In this document: positions 8,526 through 20,250 of the stretch, piece by piece
Position numbering within the stretch: the first letter of the stretch is position 1
How the letters are laid out: each line of letters opens with the position of its first letter
NCBI GenBank assembly: GCA_947579665.1
Contig: CANPUZ010000060.1
Span: forward strand, 124,001-188,000
From: Sympetrum striolatum
Lineage: Eukaryota; Arthropoda; Insecta; Odonata; Libellulidae
Direction: 5' to 3'
Length of the DNA stretch: 64,000 nt
Notes under the pieces: generated by a model
The model's database searches: none
Told to the model about the DNA's origin: nothing
Seen by the model: only the letters and a program-made list of their open reading frames with translations
Program-made: the position numbers and the translations under genes

Positions 8526-9576
8526 ATTTACTTCGCTTAGACACCGTAAATTTCGCTTATTAGACTCCACTTATTGTGCTTTTAGTCCGCTTTATTTGCT
8601 GAGAGTCCCTTCAATTAATATAGAGTCCGATCAATTCGCGTAGATTCCGCTTCATTTGCTCAGAGCCCAATTAGCTCGAGTTGAAACAGCTTCTTTCGCT
8701 AAGAGTCTGCTTCATTCGCTTAGACTCATTTTATTTCGCTTAGTGACCGCTTATTTCCTTTATAGTCCGCTTTATTCCTTTAGACTCCTATTATTTCGCT
8801 ATGTGACAGCTTATTTCGCTTAGACTCTGATATGCCAGCATTGAGTCCGATTACTTCCCATAGAGACGGCTGAGCATGGATAGCCTTTGCTTAGAGACCG
8901 CTTAGTTTCTAAGAGACATCTTAACTCGCTTTTAAAACGCTTTAAAACTGCTTTTATTCCTATTAGTTCGGTCACAGAAAGAACTAATCGGAATTAACAG
9001 TTACTTTAGGTTGGGTTAGGTTTGGTTGTGTCTGGTTGGGTTGGGTTGCTTAAAAATCCTTTTACCTCGCTTTGACACCGTTAATTTCGCTCACACTCCA
9101 CTTATAACGCTTTTAGTCCACTTTATTTGCTCAGAGTCCCTTCAATAAATTTTTGAGTCTGCTTAATTCGCTTGGACTCCGATTATTTCGCTTAGTGACG
9201 GCTTATTTCGCTTAGAATCCGCTTTTTTCGCTAAAGGTCCACTAAGCTCGCTTTAAGTCCGCTTCTTTCGCTAAGAGTCTGCTTCATTCGCTTATACTAA
9301 TTTTATTTCGCTTAGTGATCGCTTTTTTCCTTTAGAGTCCGCTTTATTCGCTTAGACTCATATTATTTCGCTATATAACAGCACATTTCGGTTAGACTAT
9401 GATATGCCCACATTGAATCCGATTACTTACCATAGATACAGCTTGGCATGGATAGCCTTCGCTTAGAGACGTCTTAGTTCTTCTAGTGACAGCTTAACTC
9501 GCTTATAACACGCTTTGAAACCGATGTTATTCCATTTAGTTCGGTCACAGAACGAACTAATCGGAATTAACAGTTA
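8526..9576. repeat. Spacer: shortened T1 + mini-array + full T2
   Basis: T1 8526-9003 is 478 bp. It jumps at CAGCTTCTTTCGCT from the CTCGAG-bearing part to a T2-like AAGAGTCTGC segment, then returns to T1. Mini-array 9004-9048 opens with ACTTTAGG. T2 9049-9576 has the TTAGTGATCGC and ATTTCGGTTAG variants. Confidence 0.93.
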
Positions 9577-9858
9577 GTTTAGGTTGGGTTAGTTTGGGTT
9601 GTATCTGGTTGGGTTTGGTTGTTTGGGTTGGGTTGGGTTGGGTTGGGAAGTTTGGGTTGGGTTGGGTTGGGTTGGGTTGGGGTAGGTTGGGTTGGGTTGG
9701 GTTGGGTTGGGTTGGGTAGGGTAGGGTTGGGTTGGGTTGGGTTGGGTTGGGTTTGGTTGGGTTGGGGTGGGTTGGGTTGAGTTGGGTAGGTTAGGGTTGG
9801 GTTGGGTTGGTTTGGGTTGGAGTGGGTTGGTTTGGGTTGGGTTGGGGTGGGTTGGGTT
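9577..9858 (+). repeat. TTGGG array 7 (282 bp)
   Basis: Same length as array 37, its partner at 48.8 kb. Marker GGGTAGGTTAGGG and a tail with GGAGTGGG then GGGGTGGG. It ends directly on CGCTTAGACTCTGATATGCC, so the first roughly 520 bp of T1 are absent. Confidence 0.95.
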
Positions 9859-11190
9859 CGCTTAGACTCTGATATGCCAGCATTGAGTCCGATTACTTCC
9901 CATAGAGACAGCTTAGCATGGATAGCCTTTGCTTAGAGACCGCTTAGTTTCTAAGAGACATCTTAACTCGCTTTTAAAACGCTTTAAAACCGCTTTTATT
10001 ATTATTAGTTCGGTCACAGAAAGAACTAATCGGAATTAACAGTTAGTTCAGGTTGGGTTAGTTTTGGTTGTGTCTGGTTGGGTTGGGTTGCTTAAAAATA
10101 CATTTACTTCACTTTGACACCGTTAATTTCGCTCATACTCCACTTATAACGCTTTTAGTCCACTTTATTTGCTCAGAGTCCCTTCAATAAATTTTTGAGT
10201 CCGCTTAATTCGCTTGCACTCCGATTAATTCGCTTAGTGACGGCTTATTTCGCTTAGAATCCGCTTTTTTCGCTAAAGGTCCACTAAGCTCGCTTTGAGT
10301 CCGCTTCTTTCGCTAAGAGTCTGCTTCATTCGCTTAGACTCATTTTATTTCGCTTAGTGACCGCTTATTTCCTTTATAGTCCGCTTTATTCCTTTAGACT
10401 CCTATTATTTCGCTGTGTGACAGCTTATTTCGCTTAGACTCTGATATGCCAGCATTGAGTCCGATTACTTCCCATAGAGACGCCTTAGCATGGATAGCCT
10501 TTGCTTAGAGACCGCTTAGTTTCTAAGAGACATCTTAACTCGCTTTTAAAACGCTTTAAAACTGCTTTTATTCCTATTAGTTCGGTCACAGAAAGAACTA
10601 ATCGGAATTAACAGTTACTTTAGGTTGGGTTAGGTTTGGTTGTGTCTGGTTGGGTTGGGTTGCTTAAAAATCCTTTTACCTCGCTTTGACACCGTTAATT
10701 TCGCTCACACTCCACTTATAACGCTTTTAGTCCACTTTATTTGCTCAGAGTCCCTTCAATAAATTTTTGAGTCTGCTTAATTCGCTTGGACTCCGATTAT
10801 TTCGCTTAGTGACGGCTTATTTCGCTTAGAATCCGCTTTTTTCGCTAAAGGTCCACTAAGCTCGCTTTGAGTCCGCTTCTTTCGCTAAGAGTCTGCTTCA
10901 TTCGCTTATACTCATTTTATTTCGCTTAGTGATCGCTTTTTTCCTTTAGAGTCCGCTTTATTCGCTTAGACTCATATTATTTCGCTATATAACAGCACAT
11001 TTCGGTTAGACAATGATATGCCCACATTGAATCCGATTACTTACCATAGATACAGCTTGGCATGGATAGCCTTCGCTTAGAGACGGCTTAGTTCTTCTAG
11101 TGACAGCTTAACTCGCTTATAACACGCTTTGAAACCGATATTATTCCATTTAGTTCGGTCACAGAACGAACTAATCGGAATTAACAGTTA
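9859..11190. repeat. Spacer with two mini-arrays (1,332 bp)
   Basis: T1 tail 9859-10045, mini-array 10046-10090 (GTTCAGG variant), hybrid spacer 10091-10617, mini-array 10618-10662, T2 10663-11190. The 527-bp hybrid starts as T2 (CTTAAAAATAC) and ends as T1 (AGAAC hairpin). This is the only place, with 49.3 kb, where two mini-arrays follow each other. Confidence 0.94.
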
Positions 11191-11517
11191 GTTTAGGTTG
11201 GGTTAGTTTGGGTTGTGTCTGGTTGGGTTTGGTTGTTTGGGTTGGGTTGGGTTGGGTTGGGATGTTTGGGTTGGGTTGGGTTGGGTTGGGTAGGGTTGGG
11301 TTGGGTTGGGTTGGGTTGGGGTAGGTTGGGTTGGGTTGGGTTGGGTTGGGTTGGGTTGGGTCGGGTAGGGTTGGGTTGGGTCTGGTTGGGTTGGGTTGGG
11401 TTGGGTTTGGTTGGGTTGGGTTGGGGTGGGTTGGGTTGAGTTGGGTAGGTTAGGGTTGGGTTGGGTTGGTTTGGGTTGGAGTGGGTTGGGTTGGGTTGGG
11501 TTGGGGTGGGTTGGGTT
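11191..11517 (+). repeat. TTGGG array 8 (327 bp)
   Basis: Partner of array 38, 40 bp (8 pentamers) longer. Markers are GGGTCGGGTAGGG and GGGTAGGTTAGGG. The right border is the same truncated junction as in array 7. Confidence 0.95.
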
Positions 11518-12268
11518 CGCTTAGACTCTGATATGCAAGCATTGAGTCCGATTACTTCCCTTAGAGTCAGCTTAGCATGGATAGCCTTTGCTTAGAGACC
11601 GCTTAGTTTCTAAGAGACATCTTACCTCGCTTTTAAAACCGCTTTTATTATTATTAGTTCGGTCACAGAAAGAACTAATCGGAATTAACAGTTACTTTAG
11701 GTTGGGTTAGGTTTGGTTGTGTCTGGTTGGGTTGGGTTGCTTAAAAATCCATTAACTTCACTTTGACACCGTTAATTTCGCTCATACTCCACTTATAACG
11801 CTTTTAGTCCACTTTATTTGCTCAGAGTCCCTTCAATAAATTTTTGAGTCCGCTTAATTCGCTTGGACTCCGATTAATTCGCTTAGTGACGGCTTATTTC
11901 GCTTAGAATCCGCTTTTTTCGCTAAAGGTCCACTAAGCTCGCTTTGAGTCCGCTTCTTTCGCTAAGAGTCTGCTTCATTCGCTTAGACTCATTTTATTTC
12001 GCTTAGTGACCGCTTTTTTCCTTTAGAGTCCGCTTTATTCGCTTAGACTCATGTTATTTCGCTATATAACAGCACATTTCGCTTAGACTATGATATGCCC
12101 ACATTGAATCCGATTTCTTCCCATAGATACAGCTTGGCATGGATAGCCTTCGCTTAGAGACCGCTTAGTTTTTCTAGTGACAGCATAACTCAATTATAAC
12201 ACGCTTTGAAACGGCTTTTATTCCAATTAGTTCGGTCACAGAACGAACTAATCGGAAAATAACAGTTA
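11518..12268. repeat. Spacer: T1 tail + mini-array + full T2
   Basis: T1 tail 11518-11694 with the private variants ATGCAAGC and CCCTTAGAGTCAGC, shared only with 50.7 kb. Mini-array 11695-11739. T2 11740-12268 has CATTAACTTCAC and the extra-base GGAAAATAACAG end shared with array 1. Confidence 0.94.
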
Positions 12269-12724
12269 GTTTAGGTTGGGTTAGTTTGGGTTGTGTCTGG
12301 TTGGGTTTGGTTGTTTGGGTTGGGTTGGGATGTTTGGGTTGGGTTGGGTTGTGTTGGGTTGGGTTTGGTTGGGTTGGGTTGGGTTGGGTTGGGTAGAGTT
12401 GGGTTTGGTTGGGTTGGGTAGGTTTGGGTTGGGTTGGGTTGGGTTGGAGTGGGTTGGGTTGGGTTGGGTTGGGGTGGGTTGGGTTGGGTTGGGTGGGGTT
12501 GGGTAGGGTTGGGTTGGGTTGGGTTGGGTTGGGTTTGGTTGGGTTGGGTTGGGGTAGGTTGGGTTGGGTTGCGTTGGGTTAGGTTGGGTTGGGTTGGGTT
12601 GGGTAGGGTTGGGTTGGGTTGGGTTGGGTTAGGTTGGGTTGGGTTGGGTTGGGTTGGGTTGGGTTGGGTTGGGTTGGGGTGGGTTGGGTTGGGTTGGGTT
12701 GGGTTTGGTTGGGTTGGGTTGGGT
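12269..12724 (+). repeat. TTGGG array 9 (456 bp)
   Basis: Shorter partner of array 1. This array, with a T2 and a T1, forms the 1,743-bp module that is missing from the copy at 50.9 kb. Confidence 0.96.
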
Positions 12725-13830
12725 ATTTACTTCGCTTAGACACCGTAAATTTCGCTTATTAGACTCCACTTATTACGATTTTAGTCCGCTTTATTTGCTG
12801 AGAGTCCCTTCAATTAATATAGAGTCCGATCAATTCGCTTAGATTCCGCTTCATTTGCTCAGAGCCCAATTAGCTCGAGTTAAACAGCTTCTTTCGCTGA
12901 GAGTCCGCTTAATTCGCTTAGACTCTGATCATTAGCTTCGTGACGGCTTATATCACATATAAACCGCTTATTCCGCTAAGAGTCCAATAAGCTTGCTTAG
13001 AGTCCGTTTCCATCGCTTACAGTTAACTTCATTCGTTTTATTGAAATTATTTAAGTAAGTGAACTCTCATTTCGCTTTGTTACCGCTTTATTTGCTTAAA
13101 TTCTTTTCTTTCACTTAGAGTCATTTTCTTTGCTAAGAGTCCGCTACATTCGCTTAGACTCTTTTTATTTCGCGTAGTGACCGCTTATATCCTTTATAGT
13201 CCGCTTTATTCGTTTAGACTCCTATTATTTCGCTATGTGACAGCTTATTTCGCTTAGACTCTGATATGCCAGCATTGAGTCCGATTACTTCCCATAGAGA
13301 CGGATTAGCATGGATAGCCTATGCTTAGAGACCGCTTAGTTTCTAAGAGACATCTTAACTCGCTTTTAAAACGCTTTTAAACCGCATTTATTCCTATTAG
13401 TTCGGTCACAGAAAGAACTAATCGGAATTAACAGTTAGTTTAGGTTGGGTTAGGTTTGGTTTTGTCTGGTTGGGTTGGGTTGCTTAAAAATCCATTTACT
13501 TCACTTTGACACCGTTAATTTCGCTCATACTCCACATATAACGCTTTTAGTCCACTTTATTTGCTCAGAGTCCCTTCAATAAATTTTTGAGTCCGCTTAA
13601 TTCGCTTGGACTCATATTATTTCGCTATATAACAGCACATTTCGCTTAGACTATGATATGCCCACATTGAATCCGATTTCTTCCCATAGATACAGCTTGG
13701 CATGGACAGCCTTCGCTTAGAGACCGCTTAGTTTTTCTAGTGACAGCTTAACTCAATTATAACAGGCTTTGAAACGGCTTTTATTCCAATTAGTTCGGTC
13801 ACAGAACGAACTAATCGGAATTAACAGTTA
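12725..13830. repeat. Spacer T1 + mini-array + short T2
   Basis: T1 12725-13437, mini-array 13438-13482 (TTTTGTCTGG form), T2 13483-13830. One base is lost after CTCGAGTT (AAACAGC), and GCATGGACAGCC replaces GCATGGATAGCC. Confidence 0.95.
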
Positions 13831-14461
13831 GTTTAGGTTGGGTTAGTTTGGGTTGTGTCTGGTTGGGTTTGGTTGTTTGGGTTGGGTTGGGTTGGGATGT
13901 TTGGGTTGGGATGGGTTGGGTTGGGTTGGATTGGGTTGGGTAGGGTTGGGTTGGGTTGGGTTGGGTTGGGTTAGGTTGGGATGGGTTGGGTTGGGTAGGG
14001 TTGGGCTGGGAAGGGTTGGGTTGGGTTGGGTTGGGGTGGGTTGGGTTGGGTTGGGTTTGGTTTGGTTGGGTTGGGTTGGGTTGGGTATGGTTGGGTTGAG
14101 TTGTGTTGGGTGTTAGTTGGTTGGGTTGGGTTGGGTTGGGTTGGGTAGGGTTGGGTTCGGTTGGGTTGGGTTGGGTTGGGTTGGAATGGGTAGGGTTTGT
14201 TTGGGTTGGGTTGGGTTGGGTTGGGTGTTGGTAAGGTTGGGTTGGGTTGGGTTGGGTTAGGTTGGGCTGGGTTGGGTTGGGTTGGGTTGGGTCAGCTTGG
14301 GTTGGGTTGGGTTGGGTTGGTTTGGGTAGTGATGGGTTGGATTGTGTTGGGTTGGGTTGGGTTGGGTAGGGTTGGGTTGGGTTTGGTTGGGTTGTGTTGG
14401 GTTGGGTTGGGTTAAGTTGGGTTGGGTTGGGTTGGGTTGGGTTGGATGGGTTGGGTTGGGT
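13831..14461 (+). repeat. TTGGG array 10 (631 bp)
   Basis: Same length as array 39. Carries GGGTGTTAGTTGG, one GTTGGTAAGG, one GTCAGCTTGGG and TAGTGATGGGTTGG, in the order also seen in array 2. Confidence 0.96.
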
Positions 14462-14606
14462 ATTTACTTCGCTAAGACACCGTAAATTTCGCTTAGAGAC
14501 CGCTTAGTTTTCTAAGAGACATCTTAACTCGCTTTTAAAACGCTTTAAAACCGCTTTTATTCCTATTAGTTCGGTCAAAGAAATACCTAATCGGAATTAA
14601 CAGTTA
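14462..14606. repeat. S spacer (145 bp)
   Basis: Carries the broken hairpin with AATACC. The standard CTTTTAAAACG replaces the variant at 2.99 kb. Confidence 0.95.
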
Positions 14607-15462
14607 GTTTAGGTTGGGTTAGTTTGGGTTGTGTCTGGTTTGATTTGGTTGTTTGGGTTGGGTTGGGTTCGGTTGGGTTGGGTTGGGTTGGGTTTTGTTT
14701 GGTTGGGTTGTGTTGGGTTTGGTTTGTTTGGGATGGGTCGGGTTGGGTTGCGTTGGGTTGCGTTGGGTTTGGATTGGTTGGGTTAGGTTGGTTGTTGGTT
14801 GGGTTTGGTTGGATTGGGTTGTGTTGGGTTGGGTTGGGTTAGGTTTGGCTGGGTTGGGTTGGGTTGGGTTGGGTCAGCTTGGGTTGGGTTGGGTTGGGTT
14901 GGGTTGGGTAGGGTTGGGTTGGGTTTTGTTGGGTTGGGTTGGGTTGGGTAGGGTTGGGTTGGGTTGGGTTGTGTTGGGTTAGGTTGGGTTAAGTTGGGTT
15001 GGGTTGGGTTGGGTTGGGTTGGATGGTTGGGTTGGGTTGGGTTGGGTTGGGGTAGATTGGGTTGGGTTGGGTTGGGTTGGGTAGGGTTGGGTTGGGTTGG
15101 GTTGGGTTGGGTTGGGTTGGGTTGGGGTGGGTTGGGTTGGGTTGGGTTGGGATGGGTAGGGTTGGGATGGGTTGGGTTGGGTATGGTTGGGTTGGGTTGG
15201 GTTGGGTAAAGTTGGGGTGGGTTGGGTTGGGTTGAGTTGGGACGGGTTGGGTTGGGTTGGGTAGGGTTGGGTTGGGTTTGGTTGGGTTGGGTTGGGTTTG
15301 GTTGGGTTGGGTTGGGTTGGGTTGGGTTGGGTTGGGTTGGGTTGGGTTGGGTAGGGTTGGGTTGGGTTTGGTTTGGTTGGGTTGGGTTGGGTTGGGGTGG
15401 GTTGGGTTGGGTTGGGTTGGGTAGGGTTGGGTTGGGTTGGGTTGGGTTGGGTTGGGTTGGGT
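14607..15462 (+). repeat. TTGGG array 11 (856 bp)
   Basis: Partner of arrays 3 and 40. Contains one of the longest clean stretches, about ten perfect pentamers near 15,300-15,350. GGGTTAGGTTTGGCTGGG is shared with array 40. Confidence 0.96.
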
Positions 15463-16746
15463 ATTTACTTCGCTTAGACACCGTAAATTTAGCTTAGACT
15501 CCACTTATTACGCTTTTAGTCCACTTTATTTGCTGAGAGTCCCTTCAATTAATATAGAGTCCGATCAATTCGCTTAGAGTCCGCTTTATTTGCTCAGAGC
15601 CCAATTAGCTCGAGTTGAAACAGCTTCTTTCGATGAGAGTCCGCTTAATTCGCTTAGACTCCGATTATCAGCTTCGTGACGGCTTATATCACATAGAAAC
15701 CGCTTATTTCGCTAAGAGTCCAATAAGCTCGCGTAGAGTCCGATTCCTTCGCTTAGAGTCCACTTCATTCGCTTGATTCAAATTATTTAAGTAAGTGAAC
15801 TCTCATTTCGCGTAGATACCGCTTTATTTGCTTAAATTCTTTTCTTTCACTTAGAGTCATTTTCTTTGCTATGAGTCCGCTACATTCGCTTAGACTCTTT
15901 TTATTTCGCTTAGTGACCGCTTATTTCCTTTATAGTCCGATTTATTCTTTTAGACTCCTATTATTTCGCTATGTGACAGCTTATTTCGCTTAGACTCTGA
16001 TATGCCAGCATTGAGTCCGATTACTTCCCATAGAGACAGCTTAGCATGGATAGCCTTTGCTTAGAGACCGCTTAGTTTCTAAGAGACATCTTAACTCGCT
16101 TTTAAAACGCTTTAAAACTGCTTTTATTATTATTAGTTCGGTCACAGAAAGAACTAATCGGAATTAACAGTTAGTTTAGGTTGGGTTAGGTTTGGTTGTG
16201 TCTGGTTGGGTTGGGTTGCTTAAAAATCCTTTTACCTCGCTTTGACACCGTTAATTTCGCTCACACTCCACTTATAACGCTTTTAGTCCACTTTATTTGC
16301 TCAGAGTCCCTTCAATAAATTTTTGAGTCCGCTTAATTCGCTTGGACTCCGATTATTTCGCTTTGTGACGGCTAATTTCGCTTAGAATCCGCTTTTTTCG
16401 CTAAAGGTCCACTAAGCTCGCTTTGAGTCCGCTTCTTTCGCTAAGAGTCTGCTTCATTCGCTTATACTCATTTTATTTCGCTTAGTGACCGCTTTTTTCC
16501 TTTAGAGTCCGCTTTATTCGCTTAGACTCATATTATTTCGCTATATAACAGCACATTTCGCTTAGACTATGATATGCCCACATTGAATCCGATTACTTCC
16601 CATAGATACAGCTTGGAATGGATAGCCTTCGCTTAGAGACCGCTTAGTTTTTCTAGTGACAGCTTAACTCGCTTATAACACGCTTTGAAACCGATATTAT
16701 TCCATTTAGTTCGGTCACAGAACGAACTAATCGGAATTAACAGTTA
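15463..16746. repeat. Spacer T1 + mini-array + full T2 (1,284 bp)
   Basis: T1 15463-16173, mini-array 16174-16218, T2 16219-16746. TTTCGATGAGAG variant shared with 53.06 kb. T2 contains the left break of the 13.0-kb block (about 16,370-16,560). Confidence 0.95.
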
Positions 16747-17264
16747 GTTTAGGTTAGTTTAGTTTGGGTTGTGTCTGGTTGGGTTTGGTTGTTTGGGTTG
16801 GGTTGGGTTGGGTTGGGTTGGGTAGGGTTGGGTTGGGTTGGGTATGGGTTGGGTTGGGTTGGGTTGGGTTGGGGTAGGTTGGGTTGGATTGGGTTGGGTT
16901 GGGTTGGGTAGGGTTGGGTTGGGTTGGGTTGGGTTGGGTTGGGTTTGGTTGGGTTGGGTTGGGGTGGGTTGGGTTTGGGTGGGTTGGGTTGGGTTGGGTT
17001 GGGTTGGGGTGGGTTGGGTTGGGTTGGGTAGGGTTGGGTTGGGTTGGGTTTGGTTGGGTTGGGTTGGTTTGGGGTAGGTTGGGTTGGGTTGGGTTGGGTT
17101 AGGTTGGGTTTGGTTGGGTTGGGTTGGGTTGGGTAGGGTTGGGTTGGGTTGGGTAGGGTTGGGTTGGGTTGGGGTGGGTTGGGTTGGGTTGGGTTGTGTT
17201 GTGTTGGGTTGGGTTGGGTTGGGTTAGGTTGGGTTGGGTTGGAATGGGTTGGGTTGGGTTGGGT
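16747..17264 (+). repeat. TTGGG array 12 (518 bp)
   Basis: Entry TTTAGGTTAGTTTAG. Markers are GGGTATGGGTTGG, TTGGTTTGGGGTAGG, TTGTGTTGTGTTGGG and GGAATGGG. Same length as array 21; array 41 is 40 bp longer. Confidence 0.97.
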
Positions 17265-18549
17265 ATTTACTTCGCTTAGACACTGTAAATTTTGCTTAGA
17301 CTCCATTTATTACAATTTTAGTCCGCTTTATTTGCTGAGAGTCCCTTCAATTAATATAGAGTCCGATCAATTCGCTTAGAGTCCGCTTTATTTGCTCAGA
17401 GCCCAATTAGCTCGAGTTGAAACAGCTTCTTTCGCTGAGAGTCCGCTTAATTCGCTTAGCCTCCGATTATCAGCTTCGTGACGGCTTCTTTTATCACATA
17501 GAAACCGCTTATTTCGCTAAGAGTCCAATAAATCGCTTAGAGTCCGTTTCCTTCGCTTAGAGTCCACTTCATTGGCTTGATTCAAATTATTTAAGTAAGT
17601 GAACTCTCTTTTCGCTTAGATGCCGCTTTATTTGCTCAAATTCTTTTCTTTCACTTAGAGTCATTTTCTTTGCTAAGAGTCCGCTACATTCGCTTAGACT
17701 ATTTTTATTTCGCTTAGTGACCGCTTATTTCCTTTATAGTCCGCTTTATTCGTTTGACTCCTATTATTTCGCTATGTGACAGCTTATTTCGCTTAGACTC
17801 TGATATGCCAGCATTGAGTCCGATTACTTCCCATAGAGACGGCTTAGCATGGATAGCCTTTGCTTAGAGACCGCTTAGTTTCTAGGAGACATCTTAACTC
17901 GCTTTTAAAACGCTTTAAAACCGCTTTTATTCCTATTAGTTCGGTCACAGAAAGAACTAATCGGAATTATCAGTTAGTTTAGGTTGGGTTAGGTTTGGTT
18001 GTGTCTGGTTGGGTTGGGTTGCTTAGAAATCCATTTACCTCGCTTTGACACCGTTAATTTCGCTCATACTCCACTTATAACGCTTTTAGTCCACTTTATT
18101 TGCTCAGAGTCCCTTCAATAAATTTTTGAGACCGCTTAATTCGCTTGGACTCCGATTATTTCGCTTAGTGACGGCTTATTTCGCTTAGAATCCGCTTTTT
18201 TCGCTAAAGGTCCACTAAGCTCGCTTTGAGTCCGCTTCTTTCGCTAAGAGTCTGCTTCATTCGCTTATCTTCATTTTATTTCGCTTAGTGACCGCTTTTT
18301 TCCTTTAGAGTCCGCTTTATTCGCTTAGACTCATATTATTTCGCTATATAACAGCACATTTCGGTTAGACTATGATATGCCCACATTGAATCCGATTACT
18401 TACCATAGATACAGCTTGGCATGGTCAGCCTTCGCTTAGAGACCGCTTAGTTTTTCTAGTGACAGCTTAACTCGCTTATAACACGCTTTGAAACCGATAT
18501 TATTCCATTTAGTTCGGTCACAGAACGAACTAATCGGAATTAACAGTTA
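17265..18549. repeat. Spacer T1 + mini-array + full T2
   Basis: T1 17265-17976, mini-array 17977-18021, T2 18022-18549. Variants: TTACAATTTTAGTCC, GGCTTCTTTTATCAC (+3 bp), AATAAATCGC (-2 bp), CGTTTGACTCC (-1 bp), ATTATCAGTTAG, GCATGGTCAGCC. The last four allow copies to be told apart. Confidence 0.95.
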
Positions 18550-19446
18550 GTTTAGGTTGGGTTAGTTTGGGTTGTGTCTGGTTTGGTTTGGTTGTTTGGG
18601 TTGGGTTGGGTTGGGATGTTTGGGTTGGGTTAGGTTGGGTTGGGTAGGGTTGGGTTGGGTTGGGTTGGGTTGGGGAAGGTTGGGTTGGGTTGGGTTGCGT
18701 TGGGTTGGGTAGGGTTGGGTTGGGAAGGGTTGGTTTGGGTTGGGTTGGGTTGGGTTGGGGTGGGATTGGGTGGGTTTCGTTGGGTTGGGTAGGTTTGGGA
18801 TGGGTTGGGTTGGGTTGGGGTAGGTTGGGTTGGGTTGGGTATGGTTGGGTTGGGTTGGGTTGGGTTGGGTTGGGGTAGGTTGGGTTGGGTTTGGTTGGGT
18901 TAGGTTGGGTTGGGTTGGGTTGGGGTGGGTTGGGATGGGTTGGGTTGGGTTGGGTTGGGTTGGGTTGGGTGTTGGTAAGGTTGGGTTGGGTTGGGTTGGG
19001 TTAGGTTGGGCTGGGTTGGGTTGGGTTGGGTTGGGTCAGCTTGGGTTGGGTTGGGTTGGGTTGGTTTGGATAGTGATGGGTTGGATTGTGTTGGGTTGGG
19101 TTGGGTTGGGTTGGGTTTGGTTGGGTTGGGTTGGGTTGGAATGGGTAGGGTTTGTTTGGGTTGGGTTGGGTTGGGTTGGGTGTTGGTAAGGTTGGGTTGG
19201 GTTGGGTTGGGTTAGGTTGGGCTGGGTTGGGTTGGGTTGGGTTGGGTCAGCTTGGGTTGGGTTGGGTTGGGTTGGTTTGGATAGTGATGGGTTGGATTGT
19301 GTTGGGTTGGGTTGGGTTGGGTTGGGTTGGGTTGGGTTGGGTAGGGTTGGGTTGGGTTGGGTTGTGTTGGGTTGGGTTGGGTTAAGTTGGGTTGGGTTAA
19401 GTTGGGTTGGGTTGGGTTGGGTTGGGTTGGATGGGTTGGGTTGGGT
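18550..19446 (+). repeat. TTGGG array 13 (897 bp), with internal duplication
   Basis: The block GTTGGTAAGG, GGGCTGGG, GTCAGCTTGGG, GGATAGTGATGGG occurs twice, starting at about 18,971 and 19,182. Left part carries GGGATTGGGTGGGTTTCG. The right border is the S-spacer type. Confidence 0.96.
18971..19392 (+). repeat. 211-bp tandem duplication inside array 13
   Basis: Two copies of a marked segment offset by 211 bp. The period is 206 bp in array 22 (31,983 and 32,189) and 211 bp in array 42 (56,450 and 56,661). Arrays 10 and 16 carry one copy only. Confidence 0.85.
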
Positions 19447-19591
19447 ATTTACTTCGCTAAGACACCGTAAATTTCGCATAGAGACCGCTTAGTTTTCTAA
19501 GAGACATCTTAACTCGCTTTTAAAACGCTTTAAAACCGCTTTTATTCCTATTAGTTCGGTCAAAGAAATACCTAATCGGAATTAACAGTTA
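19447..19591. repeat. S spacer (145 bp)
   Basis: Carries TTTCGCATAGAGACC instead of TTTCGCTTAGAGACC, shared with 32.5 and 56.9 kb, and ends with ACTTTAGG. Confidence 0.95.
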
Positions 19592-20250
19592 CTTTAGGTT
19601 GGGTTAGTTTGGGTTGTGTCTGGTTTGATTTGGTTGTTTGGGATGGGATGGGTTGGGTTGGGTAGGGATTGGTTGTATGGGTTGGGTTGGGTTGGGTTGG
19701 GTTGGGTAGGGTTGGGTTGGGTTTTGTTGGGTTGGGTTGGGTTGGGTTGGGTAGGGTTGGGTTGGGTTGGGTTGTGTTGGGTTGGGTTGGGTTAAGTTGG
19801 GTTGGGTTGGGTTGGATGGTTGGGTTGGGTTGGGTTCGGTTGGGTTGGGGTAGATTGGGTTGGGTTGGGTTGGGTTGGGTATGGTTGGGTTGGGTTGGGT
19901 TAGGTTGGGTTGGGTTGGGTTGGGGTGGGTTGGGTTGGGTTGGGATGGGTAGGGTTGGGATGGGTTGGGTTGGGTATGGTTGGGTTGGGTTGGGTTGGGT
20001 AAAGTTGGGGTGGGTTGGGTTGGGTTGAGTTGGGACGGGTTGGGTTGGGTTGGGTAGGGTTGGGTTGGGTTTGGTTGGGTTGGGTTGGGTTTGGTTGGGT
20101 TGGGTTGGGGTAGGTTGGGTTGGGTTGGGTTGGGTTGGGTTGGGTAGGGTTGGGTTGGGTTTGGTTTGGTTGGGTTTGGTTGGGTTGGGGTGGGTTGGGT
20201 TGGGTTGGGTTGGGTAGGGTTGGGTTGGGTTGGGTTGGGTTGGGTTGGGT
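19592..20250 (+). repeat. TTGGG array 14 (659 bp)
   Basis: Entry TCTGGTTTGATTTGG then GGATGGGATGGG and TAGGGATTGGTTGTATGGG. The right part has GGGACGGG as in array 11. Same length as array 23; array 43 is 10 bp longer. Confidence 0.96.
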
